From Montifringilla adamsi (Eukaryota; Chordata; Aves; Passeriformes; Passeridae): a DNA stretch of 64,000 nucleotides. Of this stretch, positions 22,322 to 31,920 are shown in pieces. Location of the stretch: positions 1,783,967-1,847,966 of the forward strand of contig JAGGNK010007115.1 in NCBI GenBank assembly GCA_017590115.1, read 5' to 3'. A program made the translations under genes and the position numbers. Below the pieces are notes generated by a model. The model searched no databases, had not been told where the DNA came from, and saw only the letters and a program-made list of their open reading frames with translations. Within the stretch, counting starts at the first letter, position 1. Each line of letters starts with the position of its first letter.

Positions 22322-23176
22322 TTCCCACCACATCCATGGAAGCTCACAGCCTGAGGGTTCTCAGTGTGCCCAGTGAATCCCGAATTCCCTTTCCATGCAG
22401 GAATCCCACTCCTGCAGCCCCGGGGAGCCGCCTAAAATACAAATTTCTGTTGTTTTCCCTGGGCTTTCCCTGGCTGCTGCCACTGCTTGGTGCCCTTGCT
22501 CTGGGGCAGATGCTCCACCAAGGTTTTCTTTGCTCCGAGGTGGCCCAGAACATTCCCAGGAAACCTCAGGGCTCCCAGGAGGAGCAGGACGATGTCCCAG
22601 GTGGCACAGCCACTGCCCCACAGCCCGGGGCTGTCCACCCTCCCCTTCCCCACGGGAATGGCCAAAACCAAGGGCTTGGAAATACAAACAGGATTGAAAA
22701 ACCCCTCAGAAAAGCAGCTCCTTAAAGCTGAGGCAGGCTCCAAGCTCTTCCTTCCAGCTTGGAGGAGCCTCCACCTCCTTTAATGCCAGAACCTTTCCTT
22801 CTCCTCTTCCTGAAGAATTCTGCAGGTGTTCCCTCCCATCCCTGCCTGGGAGGATCAAAGCTGAGGATCTGGCAGGCTCAGCAGGGATTTGTTCCTGCTC
22901 TGACCCACCTGGGCAGCCAAGGAGGGGCTCTGGGGGCAGTTCTGGGGGACAGTGTGGGGACAGCAATGAATTCCAGCTCCCCAAAATCCCCACGAGGCTC
23001 TCAGGGGCTGCTCTGGCTCAGCTCTCCTTCCCTGGGTGGTCCCTGGATTCTGCCAGGGCTGGAGACTGGAGCTGCATTGTCCCAAAATTGCCCCAAAAGC
23101 AGCGTGGGGAGGGGACTCAGTGTCACCAAGCCACCCTCCCTGGTGGCCTCCACGCTCCCCACCCACAGCAGGGATG
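22322..23176. other. No gene or repeat recognised
   Basis: Unique sequence; long frames here are overlapping and unrecognised. Confidence 0.45.
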
Positions 23177-23557
23177 CCCAGAATTCTGTTGGAATGACCC
23201 AATTCCAGAATTCTGTTGGATGGACCCAACTCCAGAATTCTGCTGGATGGACCAAATTCCAGGATTCTTCTGGATGGACCCAATTCCAAAATTCTGCTGG
23301 ATTGACCCAATTCCAGAATTCTGTTGGATTGAACCAACTCCAGAATTCTGTTTGATGGATCCAATTCCAGAATTCTGTTGGATGGACCCAATTCCAGAAT
23401 TCTGTTGGATGGACCCGATTCCAGAATTCTGTTGGATGGACCAAATTCCAGGATTCTGTTGGATTGAACCAACTCCAGAATTCTGTTGGATGGAACAAAT
23501 TCTAGAATTCTGTTGGATTGACCCAACTCCAGAATTCTGTTGGATGGACCCAATTCC
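23177..23557 (+). repeat. 27-bp minisatellite with an EcoRI site per unit (14 copies)
   Basis: Fourteen units with core CCAGAATTCTGTTGGATG plus GACCCAATT; unit starts at 23180, 23207, 23234, 23261, 23288 and so on keep an exact 27-bp phase. Most units keep GAATTC; exceptions are the GGATTC variants near 23261 and 23450 and AAATTC near 23288. 27 bp is nine codons and the unit has no stop, so peptide-like repeats appear on both strands (GSIQQNSGI and FCWMDPIPE types). This is not evidence of a gene. Confidence 0.95.
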
Positions 23558-24277
23558 TCCCCCATGCTCAAAGAAATTTCCAGCCCTGGAATGAAAGCCT
23601 GGCTTCTCTGGAGTGGGGCACTCCAGGTTTCCCAAATCCACGGATTTTCCTCCATCTCCTGGTGCCCAGGAGCTGCTCCCAGGAGCAAAGAGTGCCAAGG
23701 GCACCAGGCTCATCCTCTTTTCCCAGGATTTGGGAAGCAAATGGCACAAGACTCACCCTTTTTTAGCGGCAGGGGAAGGGGAGGGGGTTAATTCGATTTT
23801 TTCTCCGGGTTTTTATTTTTTTGTCTCATCGCTCCAAGGCAGTTCAGATCCCTGTCACTTTTCCTTCCTCTTCCCAGCGTTCCGCCTCCCCCTTCTCCTC
23901 AGAAGGTAACAGTATCCCTGCTCAGACATGCATTCCTTTCTAATAAGGTATTGTGCCTCTATTTATGCATCTTAGGTGCAGTGTGAGGCAGCTGCTGCTC
24001 CGCAGGGCCCTGGTGAGGAGCAGAAAATCCAATCCAGCCTGGAATGTGCGGGCGCAGCCGGACATCTGTGCCCAGCCAGGGGCTGCTCCCCCAGCCCCTC
24101 CCCTGGGAGCTTTTCCCAGCTCCTTGGGCTGCTCTGGCATGGGATTGGGGGTTGGTTGGGGTGCCACAGGTCGGGCAGGAGGGTAGATCTGGGATTTTGG
24201 GAGTTCTCCTGGGCTTAGGTGTTCGTAGGGAGCCGGGCTCGCCTGGGCAATCCTGCCCTGGTGCAATGGACGTGGAT
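23558..24277. other. No gene or repeat recognised
   Basis: Unique sequence. 23890-23980 (AGGTAACAGTATCCCTGCTC onward) is repeat-free and lower in GC. Confidence 0.45.
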
Positions 24278-24740
24278 TAATGGAATTACAGAAGGGTTAA
24301 AAAGGATCTTAAAGCTCATCCAGCTCCATCCCCAACACCTTCCATTATCCCAGGCTGCTCCAGCATGGCTTCAGACACTTCCAGGGATCCAGGGGCAGCT
24401 ACATCTTCTCTGGGAATCTGTGCCAGGGTCTCGCCTTCCTCCCAGCAGGAATTCCTTCTCAATATCCTACCAGCCCTTCCCTCTGTTAATATCAAGCCAT
24501 TCCCTGCGTCCTGTCCCTCCATCCCTTGTCCCCAGTCCCTCTCCAGCTCTCCTGGAGCCCCTTTAGGCTCTGGAAGGGCTCTGAGGTGTCCCTGGATCCT
24601 TCCCTCCTCCAGGTGAGTACCCCCAGCTCTCCCAGCCTCTTCCAGCTCTCGGAGCATCTCCCGGGCTCTCTCCAACCCCTCCGTGTCCTTCCCAGGCTGG
24701 GACCTGCGGCCCTGGGGGTGCCTGTGGGGTGAGACTCCCA
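24278..24740 (-). mobile_element. CR1: CR1 fragment, longest in the window
   Basis: About 460 bp of reverse-strand CR1: the terminus 'cagaagggttaaaaaggatc', 'cagctccatccccaacacct', 'ccagggatccaggggcagct', 'cattccctgcgtcctgtccc', 'tctcctggagcccctttagg', then 'agctctcccagcctcttcc'. It extends further into the element than the others but is frame-broken. Confidence 0.9.
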
Positions 24741-25120
24741 AATTGCTGCCCTGTGCAGCAGATTGAGGATTTTTGGCTGCTCCCAGCTGCTCAGGGCAGG
24801 TGTCCCCTGTCCCATCCCTGCCCGGTGCCACCCCCGTGACACCGTGACCAACGTGACACCAGGAGCCAGCTGGGACGGGGAATTTTAGCAGCTCTTTTGG
24901 GATTAAGCTGTTTCAGACCTCACTGCTCGCCAGGGCCAGCTTTCCCTAATGATTTTCAGAGCAATAAATCCTTTCCCTGCCCAGCAGCACTCGCAGGATG
25001 CTCCTGTGGCTCTGCAGGGATGATCCAGGGTGACTCTGCTTTCCCAACCTTAGGAAAATCCCTGGGTTTTTTACTGCTGACCTTCCTGTTCTGAGCTGTT
25101 TGTAAATAAATCCCTTTGGG
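24741..25120. other. No gene or repeat recognised
   Basis: Unique sequence ending in a poly-A tract. Confidence 0.4.
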
Positions 25121-25140
25121 AAAAAAAAAAAAAAGAAAGA
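25121..25140. repeat. Poly-A tract
   Basis: A14 followed by GAAAGAA, 20 nt after an AATAAA (in TGTAAATAAATCCC). It immediately precedes the left arm of the inverted repeat, so it may mark the end of an old retroposed sequence. Confidence 0.7.
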
Positions 25141-25150
25141 ACCTCCCACT

Positions 25151-25333
25151 CCTTAAAATCAGGCTTTAAGAAAACTCTGCAGGGATTTGGAAGGACCAAG
25201 CACAAAAGTTCTTTTTGGGAATCACAGCATCCCTGTCAGAACCAGGGTGGCAAACCTGAGCTCCACCCTAAATCCACTCCCAATTTCCTATCCCACTTTT
25301 GTTGCCACTTTCATGAATTTGGTAGCCCAGAGT
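25151..25333 (+). repeat. Left arm of a ~180-bp inverted repeat
   Basis: Matches the reverse complement of 26226-26402 at roughly 75-80% over the whole arm. Shared blocks include TTAAGAAAACTC, AGGACCAAGCACAAAA, AGGGTGGCAAA, CCACTCCCAATTTCCT and ATTTGGTAGCCC. The family is not recognised: no CR1 terminus, no LTR-type TG...CA ends and no coding content. Confidence 0.85.
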
Positions 25334-25391
25334 GACATTCATGACCCCATCCTTCAGCTCCCCCAAGGCCTCTGGTTCACCCAAAACCTGA

Positions 25392-25400
25392 CAATATTAC

Positions 25401-25439
<39 letters not shown>
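25392..25439 (+). repeat. (ATT)n microsatellite
   Basis: About 15 ATT units, nearly perfect, running directly into the first copy of the CCACCCTGTG module. Confidence 0.95.
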
Positions 25440-25440
25440 G

Positions 25441-25692
25441 CCACCCTGTGCTGACCCGTGGCCTTTCCCCTCTCGCATTCTGAGCTGCTGGACTTTTCTT
25501 TTGAGATTTTTTTGTTTTTTGGCATTTTTTTGAGCCACCCTGTGCTGACCCGTGGCCTTTTCCTATTACTATTATTACTATTATTATTGTTATTTAATAC
25601 TGTTATTATTACTATTGCTATTATTACTATTATTATTATTCCACCCTGTGCTGACCCGTGGCCTCTCCCCTCTCACATCCCGAGCTGCTGGA
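25441..25692 (+). repeat. Triplicated ~50-bp module interleaved with ATT repeats
   Basis: A module starting CCACCCTGTGCTGACCCGTG is present at 25441-25491 (full), 25535-25560 (first ~26 bp) and 25641-25692 (full, ending GAGCTGCTGGA like the first). A second imperfect ATT microsatellite (25564-25640) precedes the third copy just as the first precedes copy one. So the unit (ATT)n + module has been duplicated locally. Confidence 0.9.
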
Positions 25693-26225
25693 GGTTTTTT
25701 TGGCGATCCAGGGGGGCACTGCACCCCGGGCAGGGTCACAGAAGCACTTGGAGGGCTCATCAAGGAGCTAATTAATGACCCTGCTGGCGGCGAGAGAGCC
25801 CAGGGCAGGGCTCGCAGGCTCTGCCATCAGCCCTCCCTCCCTGATTAGCTGTCGCTAATGAGGCTGAACTCTGAACCCCCGGACAGGGGGGATCCGCTGG
25901 CTCCGGGAGGATCGGGGGATCTGCCGGGCAGGACGGGGTTATCGCCTGCCGGGAGCGCTCCCCGCAGCCCGGCTGCACGAGCTGATTAATTAGCCACTTC
26001 CAGAGCCCGGCCTGATTAATTGGCCACTTCCAAAGCCGCTCCAGTCTCCACCAGGAACCGGCAGATAGCCCCCATTAACCCTTTCAGCACTCCCCGGCAG
26101 GGGTTGGAGATATTGCAGAAGGAGGGAATAAATCCAAGTTTGGGGTGAGCCGCAGCAGGGATGCACAATCCTGCAATCGCTGCATCCTCCCCTCTGATGC
26201 AGCTCCTGGAGAGTCCCCACCCCAA
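25693..26225. other. CpG-rich segment between inverted arms
   Basis: 25780-25985 is CpG-rich (CTCCGGGAGGATCGGGGGAT and similar). At 25982-26035 a ~30-bp phrase, CTGATTAATT(A/G)GCCACTTCC, is tandemly duplicated. 25760-25860 also has AGCTAATTAATGACC. No gene is seen. Confidence 0.45.
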
Positions 26226-26402
26226 ACTCCGGGCTACCAAATCCCTGGGGGTGGCAACGAGATGGGGACAGGAAATTGGGAGTGGAGTTAAGGTGGTGTT
26301 CAGTTTTGCCACCCTGGCGCTGGCACGGATGAGTCCCAAGAAGAATTTTTGTGCTTGGTCCTTTCAAATCCCTGAGGAGTTTTCTTAAATCCTGATTTTA
26401 GG
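26226..26402 (-). repeat. Right arm of the ~180-bp inverted repeat
   Basis: Reverse complement partner of 25151-25333, separated from it by about 890 bp. The outer ends (CTTAAAATCAGG / CCTGATTTTAGG) and inner ends (GGTAGCCC / GGGCTACC) both align, so the arms are full-length relative to each other. Confidence 0.85.
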
Positions 26403-26971
26403 ATCATTTTTTCTCCCAAAGGGAGAAAATTTAAAACCAAAAAAATTTACAAACATCTCAGAATGCTGGGTTTGTGTGATAAAATACAGCTCAGCAATGA
26501 GCCTGATCTCCACGTTTTTCCAGGAATTGGGGATTGTTCTCCGTGCCCATCAGATTTAGCCATTCCTAAAGACAGGAATTCTACAGGAACAACCAGTGCC
26601 CTTGGAATTGTGAGCTGCAGACACCAGCAGGAACAAGCAGGGAATGATTTAGGTGTGCTGTGGGTTCCTGAAGACTTAAAACCGAGGAGTTTTTCCCCAA
26701 AAATCTGCTCCAGCTCAGGCAGGGCTCCTGAGCTGGTGTGGAAAGGAATGGCCTGTGCTCCTGGAGCCAGATGTGAGGATCATCATGGCTCTGCTTGGAT
26801 GGGAAGGACATCCCAAGTGAGTTTTCCTTCTGTTTCATGTAGGAATATTCTCTGGGAAGGCTCGTGGAGGAGCTGAAGGGCAGTTCAGGGGGCAATCAAA
26901 GGGGAGATGTCTCTGTTCCGAACCACTGCAGCTTCCTGCTCCAGAAAATACCCCAGGAGTGGGAGCCAGGG
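26403..26971. other. No gene or repeat recognised
   Basis: Unique sequence, AT-rich at 26400-26470. Confidence 0.4.
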
Positions 26972-27112
26972 CCTTGCTTCCCCATAACGGGTGAATGATG
27001 GGATTGTGGAGTGAGGGAAAGGTGGAATTCCCAGAAATTCTCATCCTGAGGGGAGCACAAAGAGAGTGTCTGTGTGCTGCCCCTGGGATGCAGGCGGGCG
27101 GGGAAGGAGAGG
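26972..27112 (+). repeat. Direct repeat, copy 1 of 2
   Basis: Aligns with 28370-28508 at roughly 75-80%: TTGCTTCCC, GTGAATGATGGGATTGTGG, AAAGGTGGAATTCCCAG, AATTCTCAT, CTGAGGGGAGCACA. The offset is about 1.39 kb. Family unknown; too short and diverged to call LTRs. Confidence 0.75.
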
Positions 27113-28369
27113 GTTTTCCTCAGCTGAGCACGAGTTATAAACCACATTTTGATGGGATGACATCCTGTCAATGTGGGATCAGGCTCTGAATGCCAGGGGA
27201 GTGCTCTGGAGCCCATCCAAGGTCAACAGCCCAGTTGCCATCAGGGTTGGGCTCCCAGAGTTCCCCTTTTTGCTCCCCCCTGAGCTCTTTATCCCCTCGG
27301 GGTTTTTGATGTGGATCTTGTGGCTCAGACCATACTGGGATATTTTCCTACCTGAGGAATCCAATTAAATGTGGAGCCACGATGCACCTTTCCCATAAAA
27401 ATGGCATTTTATTCAAGGGGGGAAAAGGGAAGAAGAGGACCCAGCCCTTCCAGGTGTTTTGACAAGCTCAGTGGATGTTGCTAATATGTTATCCAACCAT
27501 AAAAGTGATTTGGGGAGAACAATGGTGACATTTCAGCACAAGTTTTCCAGCAAAACACTGACATTCCGAGGGGGAAATACCTTATCTTTCAAAAGCTGGA
27601 TTGTTCAGGTGCAGTGGCAGCACGGAGCTGATTATTTACATTGGATTTACCCTGGTGGTGGATGGACAGAACTTTGGGATTTGGCCTTTCTGTGTCAGGG
27701 CAGGTGTGGTGACAGGCAGGGAGGGGTGGCCCACTTGGATTCCATAGATTTAGGGAATTTTCCCAAGATCTGATCCTATTTAATCTTTTAATTAATTTGA
27801 ATAACCTAATCATGTGTATGTTTAATAAATTAGGAGGTGACTTTTCTGCTGGAGGAACTGGGGAGGGGTCAGAAGTCCAAGGCTGAGTGACCCCAAAAAT
27901 GAGATTATTGAGGGACAAATGCGAGGTATAACCCAGGAATTGCAGGAAGAATCCATGGGCACTTTGGGAAGGATGGAAAACAAACCAGCCAGGCAGGGGG
28001 CTTTCAGCAAACAGCCTGAAATTATTGCAGTTGAGCACAGTTGAGTGTGAACCAAGAGCCTGCTGGAGGAATGAAGGGATGAGGGAAAAAGGAATTGGAA
28101 AAGCAGATGAGAGCAATCCTCAAACAAAAAAGAGAGGGAAGGTTCAGCTCTTCCACATGCTGGAGAAAGGAGGGCTTGGATTTCAGGGCTAGAGGATCTG
28201 GATGAATTTTGCTGAAAGCTGCCGGAAGGGAGCAGAGGGAAGAACTGTCCCAGATCTCCTGTGGAAGTTCCCTGATTAAAGAGCAGAAGGGAAGGGACAG
28301 AAGGGAAGGGACAGAGGAACCCTCGGGGCTGATGCTGTGGCAGCACCACCAGCTCTTCCAGGGGCAGGG
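27113..28369. other. Sequence between the two direct repeats
   Basis: Unique. 27770-27840 is AT-rich (CTTTTAATTAATTTGAATAA). No gag, pol or env-like frame and no primer-binding site were recognised, so an ERV interior is not supported. 28280-28316 contains a doubled GAAGGGACAGAAGGGAAGGG. Confidence 0.45.
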
Positions 28370-28508
28370 AATTGCTTCCCAATAATGAGTGAATAATGGA
28401 ATTGTGGGGCGGGGGAAAGGTGGAATTCCCAGGAATTCTCATGCTGAGGGGAGCACAGACAGGGGCTGAGCACTGCCCCTCAGATCCCCACGAGCAGGGG
28501 AGGAGAGG
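28370..28508 (+). repeat. Direct repeat, copy 2 of 2
   Basis: Same orientation as copy 1; both copies end in a GGGGAAGGAGAGG-like sequence. Could be an ancient segmental duplication or two insertions of an unclassified repeat. Confidence 0.75.
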
Positions 28509-28679
28509 GGCCCTGGCAGCACCATCAGCTATTCCAGGGGCAGGGAGAGGTGGGAGAGCCTCCCCCAGCCCCTGGTGTCCCAACCCTGAGGAGCTGCACC
28601 CGCAGGGCTCAGCAGGAGCCCCAGCCCGGGTCCCTTTGGGACGGGAACAGTTTCCTTTTGCGGGCAGGTATTTGTTAAT

Positions 28680-29260
28680 CACCTGCTGCCTCTGATTGTG
28701 TTACCCGCTGAAAAGGGATCCTTGGAATGAGCCAGAGCCCCGGGAGCAGAGCAGGGATAACATTTCACTTTGCTTGTGCGCTAATCTCAATCCTCTTCTC
28801 CCAAATCCTCTTAAACTCGGGGTTTTTTTTTCCAGCCACCTGCGTTTGGATCAAACATTACGAGACTTCTTCACTCGCTGAGCTCCTAACGAGCCTGCTA
28901 AAATATTTATGGACGGGCTAAACGCTGATAATTTGATCTAAAACTGTCTGGTCTCTGCTCTGTGCCTTGCCCCACCTTTTGTCTCGTTGGGCATTGTCAT
29001 TTTAGGACGTGCTGGTCCTTTCAGAGGGCTGGGACCGAGTAATCGAGGCTGTCATCACAGCAGAACTGGCTCTCGAGGCAGAAATCTCCCCACTGCTCCC
29101 TTTTCATTTCCTGGCTCGGCAGCAGGGGAAGAGATTATGTGATCTGATAGGTAAAATTATCCCGTCAGAGGTGAATGTCCTCATAAAAGGCTTTTGCAGG
29201 CCTGGTTGTGTGATATCCCTGAGAAGGGGACGTTCATGGGGAGCCTTTTATTGAAGGGAA
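28680..29260. other. Candidate conserved non-coding element (longest)
   Basis: About 580 bp without repeats, balanced composition, rich in AT-type motifs: AAATATTTATGG, CTGATAATTTGATC, GTAAAATTATCC, TTATGTGATCTGATAGG, CCTCATAAAAGGC. A frame at 28727-28921 starts inside it but resembles no protein. It follows a T8 plus CCAG acceptor-like sequence at 28821-28835, so a hidden exon cannot be fully excluded. Confidence 0.42.
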
Positions 29261-30407
29261 TTCTCAGTCCCTGCAGAAAGCCAGAGGGACAAAAGGTGAT
29301 CTGAGCTGTAGGACACGCACACACACACACAGAGGGGTCAGGGATGCAGAAATGTTGCTTTTCTCCGAGTGGAAGGAGAGGAAAAAACCAGAAAAATCAA
29401 CAAAACGCCCCAGTTTTGGATTTTGGCTCAAAGCAGAGCAGGGTTTTCCCAGCTGGGTAAAATTTGGGGTGATGAGCTTGGGCTGGCTGTGTGAATAAAG
29501 AGAAAATTATCAAAAACCTTCATTGGTGGCTTTGGGGAATTGGGATCAGGGTCAAAATGGGATTCTTTCAGGGAGACCTTCTCCCAGACCTCTGCCCTGT
29601 GCTGTCTCTGTTTGGGAGGTTTTGAAAGGAATTTTTCAGGAGGTTTTGAAAAGAATTTTTTAAAAAAGTGACAAAATCCCCCAGCAAATTTTTCAGATTT
29701 ACTTGGAATGATACAAAATCATGAGGGTGAGGAAGGTGCCTGTCAGGAATTCTCCTCTCTCTGCCCAAGACCTGGTGGGACACGATGCCAGAGCTTTTCC
29801 CAGCTCCTGGCTGAGCTTTTCCTGGGAGATCTGAGCCCAGGAGGCTTCACCAACAGGAGGAAAAAATGAGGATGTGTCCCTCAATCAACCTGGGGGATTT
29901 GGGGGAGGGAGGAGCAGCAGCTCCATGTTTGCTCTTCAAACCCCACAGTAAATACTGGGATTTGTTGCTGCTTCTTGGGAAGGCTGGAGGGGAGCACACT
30001 GCACTTCCCAAAAGTGTGGTTTCAATTAAAAGAAGAAAAAGCTCCAAAACTCACAGTGGGTTAAACATTCCAGTAAAAAGCATTTACTCTGCTCTTCCCT
30101 TGCAGAGTATCCCTGGTTGCTGTGGGTGATTGCAGGCAGGTGGTTCCTGTTCCTATTAAAAATGAGTAATTCCAGCTCCCCCAGGATTCCTTCAGAGACA
30201 ATCTGCACAGAGCTGCAAGTCCAAAGTGCCTTTTAAACCATTAAGTGTTTCCCCTCCACATCCCACAATTCTCCTTCCCAAGCATTTTGAAGGAGCTCTT
30301 GGATCAGGATGGTCTTGCTCAGGGAGGGGAAATCCTGCTGCCACAAATGGAGAGATTCCCCATTCCCTGCAGCCTTCAGGAAAATCCAGTCTGGAGCTCC
30401 TGGTGTG
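29261..30407. other. Unique sequence with small simple repeats
   Basis: (CA)9 at 29314-29331. A 24-bp tandem pair GGAGGTTTTGAAA(A/G)GAATTTTT at 29618-29665. Otherwise no feature recognised. Confidence 0.5.
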
Positions 30408-30685
30408 GGAGTAGTCAGTTCTGGCCATTTTTTCCCTAATTTCCTTGTTTCTTCATCCTGAGGGCTCTGCTCCTGATGGGGTGACATCTCCAGCAGGAGA
30501 AGTGGGCAGGGACACCCTTGGCCTCCCTTTGTGCCACTCCCAACTTCCAGTCTTTGTCCCAACCATTCCAAGGAGCTGCGTTTGCTGACCCTTTCCAAAT
30601 GGGAATTCCCAATGCCTGGATGTGCTCAGGCTGTCCTTGGGCTGCAGAATTCCCAGTTCCACAGTCCTTGTCCAGTATGACATGG
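30408..30685 (+). repeat. 278-bp tandem duplication, copy 1
   Basis: Begins AGTAGTCAGTTCTGGCCATT and includes CTTGGCCTCCCTTTGTGCCA, 'acttccagtctttgtcccaa' and GCGTTTGCTGACC. The second copy begins 278 bp downstream (GTCAGTTCTGG at 30413 and 30691). Identity over the first ~145 bp is about 85-90%. Family not recognised. Confidence 0.88.
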
Positions 30686-30831
30686 GAATAGTCAGTTCTG
30701 GCCATTCTTTTCCTGATTTCCCAGTCTCTTCATCCTGATGGGATGAGATCTCCAGCTGGAGAGGTGAGCAGGGACACCCTTGGCCTCCCTTTGTGCCACT
30801 CCCAACTTCCAATCTTTGTCCCAGCCATTCC
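30686..30831 (+). repeat. Tandem duplication, copy 2, left part
   Basis: Aligns to the first ~145 bp of copy 1 and stops abruptly at CCAGCCATTCC, exactly where the LTR begins. The continuation of the unit is found beyond the LTR. Confidence 0.88.
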
Positions 30832-31260
30832 TGATGCCTTGTGAAGGCTGAGCTAGAACAGAGACTAGAGGAGTTAAAGAATAAAGCAGGGATTTATTAA
30901 AAGGTTCAATGGATCCACCTTGGGCAGCACAAGAGCCCAGCCAGGGCTGCACCCAAGATGAACCAAAATGGTCACAAAAATGAACACAAGGTCTTTCACT
31001 TTTATAAGTTCTCATTTGCATATTGGAGTTAATTGTCCAATTACAGCTCCAGCCCATGCAGTCCCATCCTTCTTCTCTCTTCAGCCCACGTTGTTTGTGC
31101 TCTTGGACCTGAGATTTGGATCATTTGTCCTTGGTGCCCAGCTGGAGCAGGAATTGTTTTGTTTCCCTGCTCTGTGCACAGAGCTCACCATCTCCTAATG
31201 TGAAGCTCAGACCCACACACTAAAGAATCTGAAAATAGAAAAGCCAAACCTGAGGCATCA
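30832..31260 (-). mobile_element. Solo LTR of an endogenous retrovirus
   Basis: A 429-bp element with perfect 8-bp terminal inverted repeats, TGATGCCT...AGGCATCA, and the TG...CA ends typical of LTRs. Read on the minus strand it has an octamer ATGCAAAT (about 31014-31021), a TATA-like TTATAAAAG (about 31000-31008) and, ~105 bp further on, an AATAAA polyadenylation signal (30893-30898), in the U3-R-U5 order. No retroviral coding sequence is next to it, so it is a solo LTR left by recombination. I cannot see a clear target-site duplication (flanks ATTCC and TTTGG). It resembles LTRs common in songbird genomes, but I cannot assign a family. Confidence 0.85.
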
Positions 31261-31365
31261 TTTGGTTCCTCCTGCATTTGCTGACCTCTCCCAACAAATC
31301 CCCTTCCCAGCTGGGCATTCCCAAAGCCTGTGGGATCCCGAATTCCGGGGTCCTTGCCCAGCCTG
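31261..31365 (+). repeat. Tandem duplication, copy 2, right part
   Basis: CATTTGCTGACCTCTCCCAA, GGCATTCCCAAAGCCTG, CGAATTCC and TCCTTGCCCAG match the corresponding phrases at 30570-30675 of copy 1 at lower identity. Together with 30686-30831 this reconstructs a unit interrupted by the LTR. Confidence 0.65.
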
Positions 31366-31639
31366 AGGAGGCTGTGTGAGGACAGGGAGCATCCCTCAGC
31401 TTTCCTGCTGCTCCAAGAACACCTGAAGGGATTTGAAGGAATCATGATCTCCCAGTAAAGCCGTTTGGAGATTCCCATTCCCAGCTTCTCCCTGGTGCAC
31501 AAAGGAGACAAAACCTGGAGAATATTGGAGCAGAATGCCCGAGGGCTGCAGTTTCACAGATCCCCCAGGGGAATAAAAGAACACCACATGCCCAGATCTT
31601 TGACTGAACATTGGGATGTTTAATCTTGCCCAGTCAGCA
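31366..31639. other. No gene or repeat recognised
   Basis: Unique sequence between the duplicated unit and the next candidate element. Confidence 0.4.
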
Positions 31640-31920
31640 GTTTTTGAACAGATTCCAGGAAAGCTTTTAAGCCTGATAAAGCCGGGCCTTTTGCATTTCC
31701 AAGTGATACTTTAGCTCCCAATGACATGCTCCACTTGTCATTCGGCTTTAAAGGGAGGTAATTAAAATCTTCCTCCGAGTATGGTTACACCAGGGAGAGA
31801 ACCCAACGTAAACTGAAATAAAAAGGGAGAGACAAGCCCACAAAAATGCAATTTAGCAGCTGAAAAATGGCGAAGCGGGCAAAGATAAAAGTATCAAATG
31901 CACAATTGCTGTTTGCCCAA
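31640..31920. other. Candidate conserved non-coding element
   Basis: Repeat-free, AT-balanced sequence with TTTGCATTTCCAAGTGATAC, CACTTGTCATTCGGCTTTAA, GGTAATTAAAATC, GTATGGTTACACC and GGCAAAGATAAAAGTATC (GATA-type). It has the dense, non-redundant look of a developmental enhancer. This is inference. Confidence 0.42.

Noticed and set aside
22855..23749. Minus-strand 277- and 208-codon frames with nine-residue repeats
   Set aside because: Direct translation of the 27-bp minisatellite; frames also open on the plus strand.
26972..28508. Full-length endogenous retrovirus with two LTRs
   Set aside because: The 140-bp direct repeats lack convincing LTR ends and promoter/poly(A) order, and the interior has no recognisable retroviral gene.
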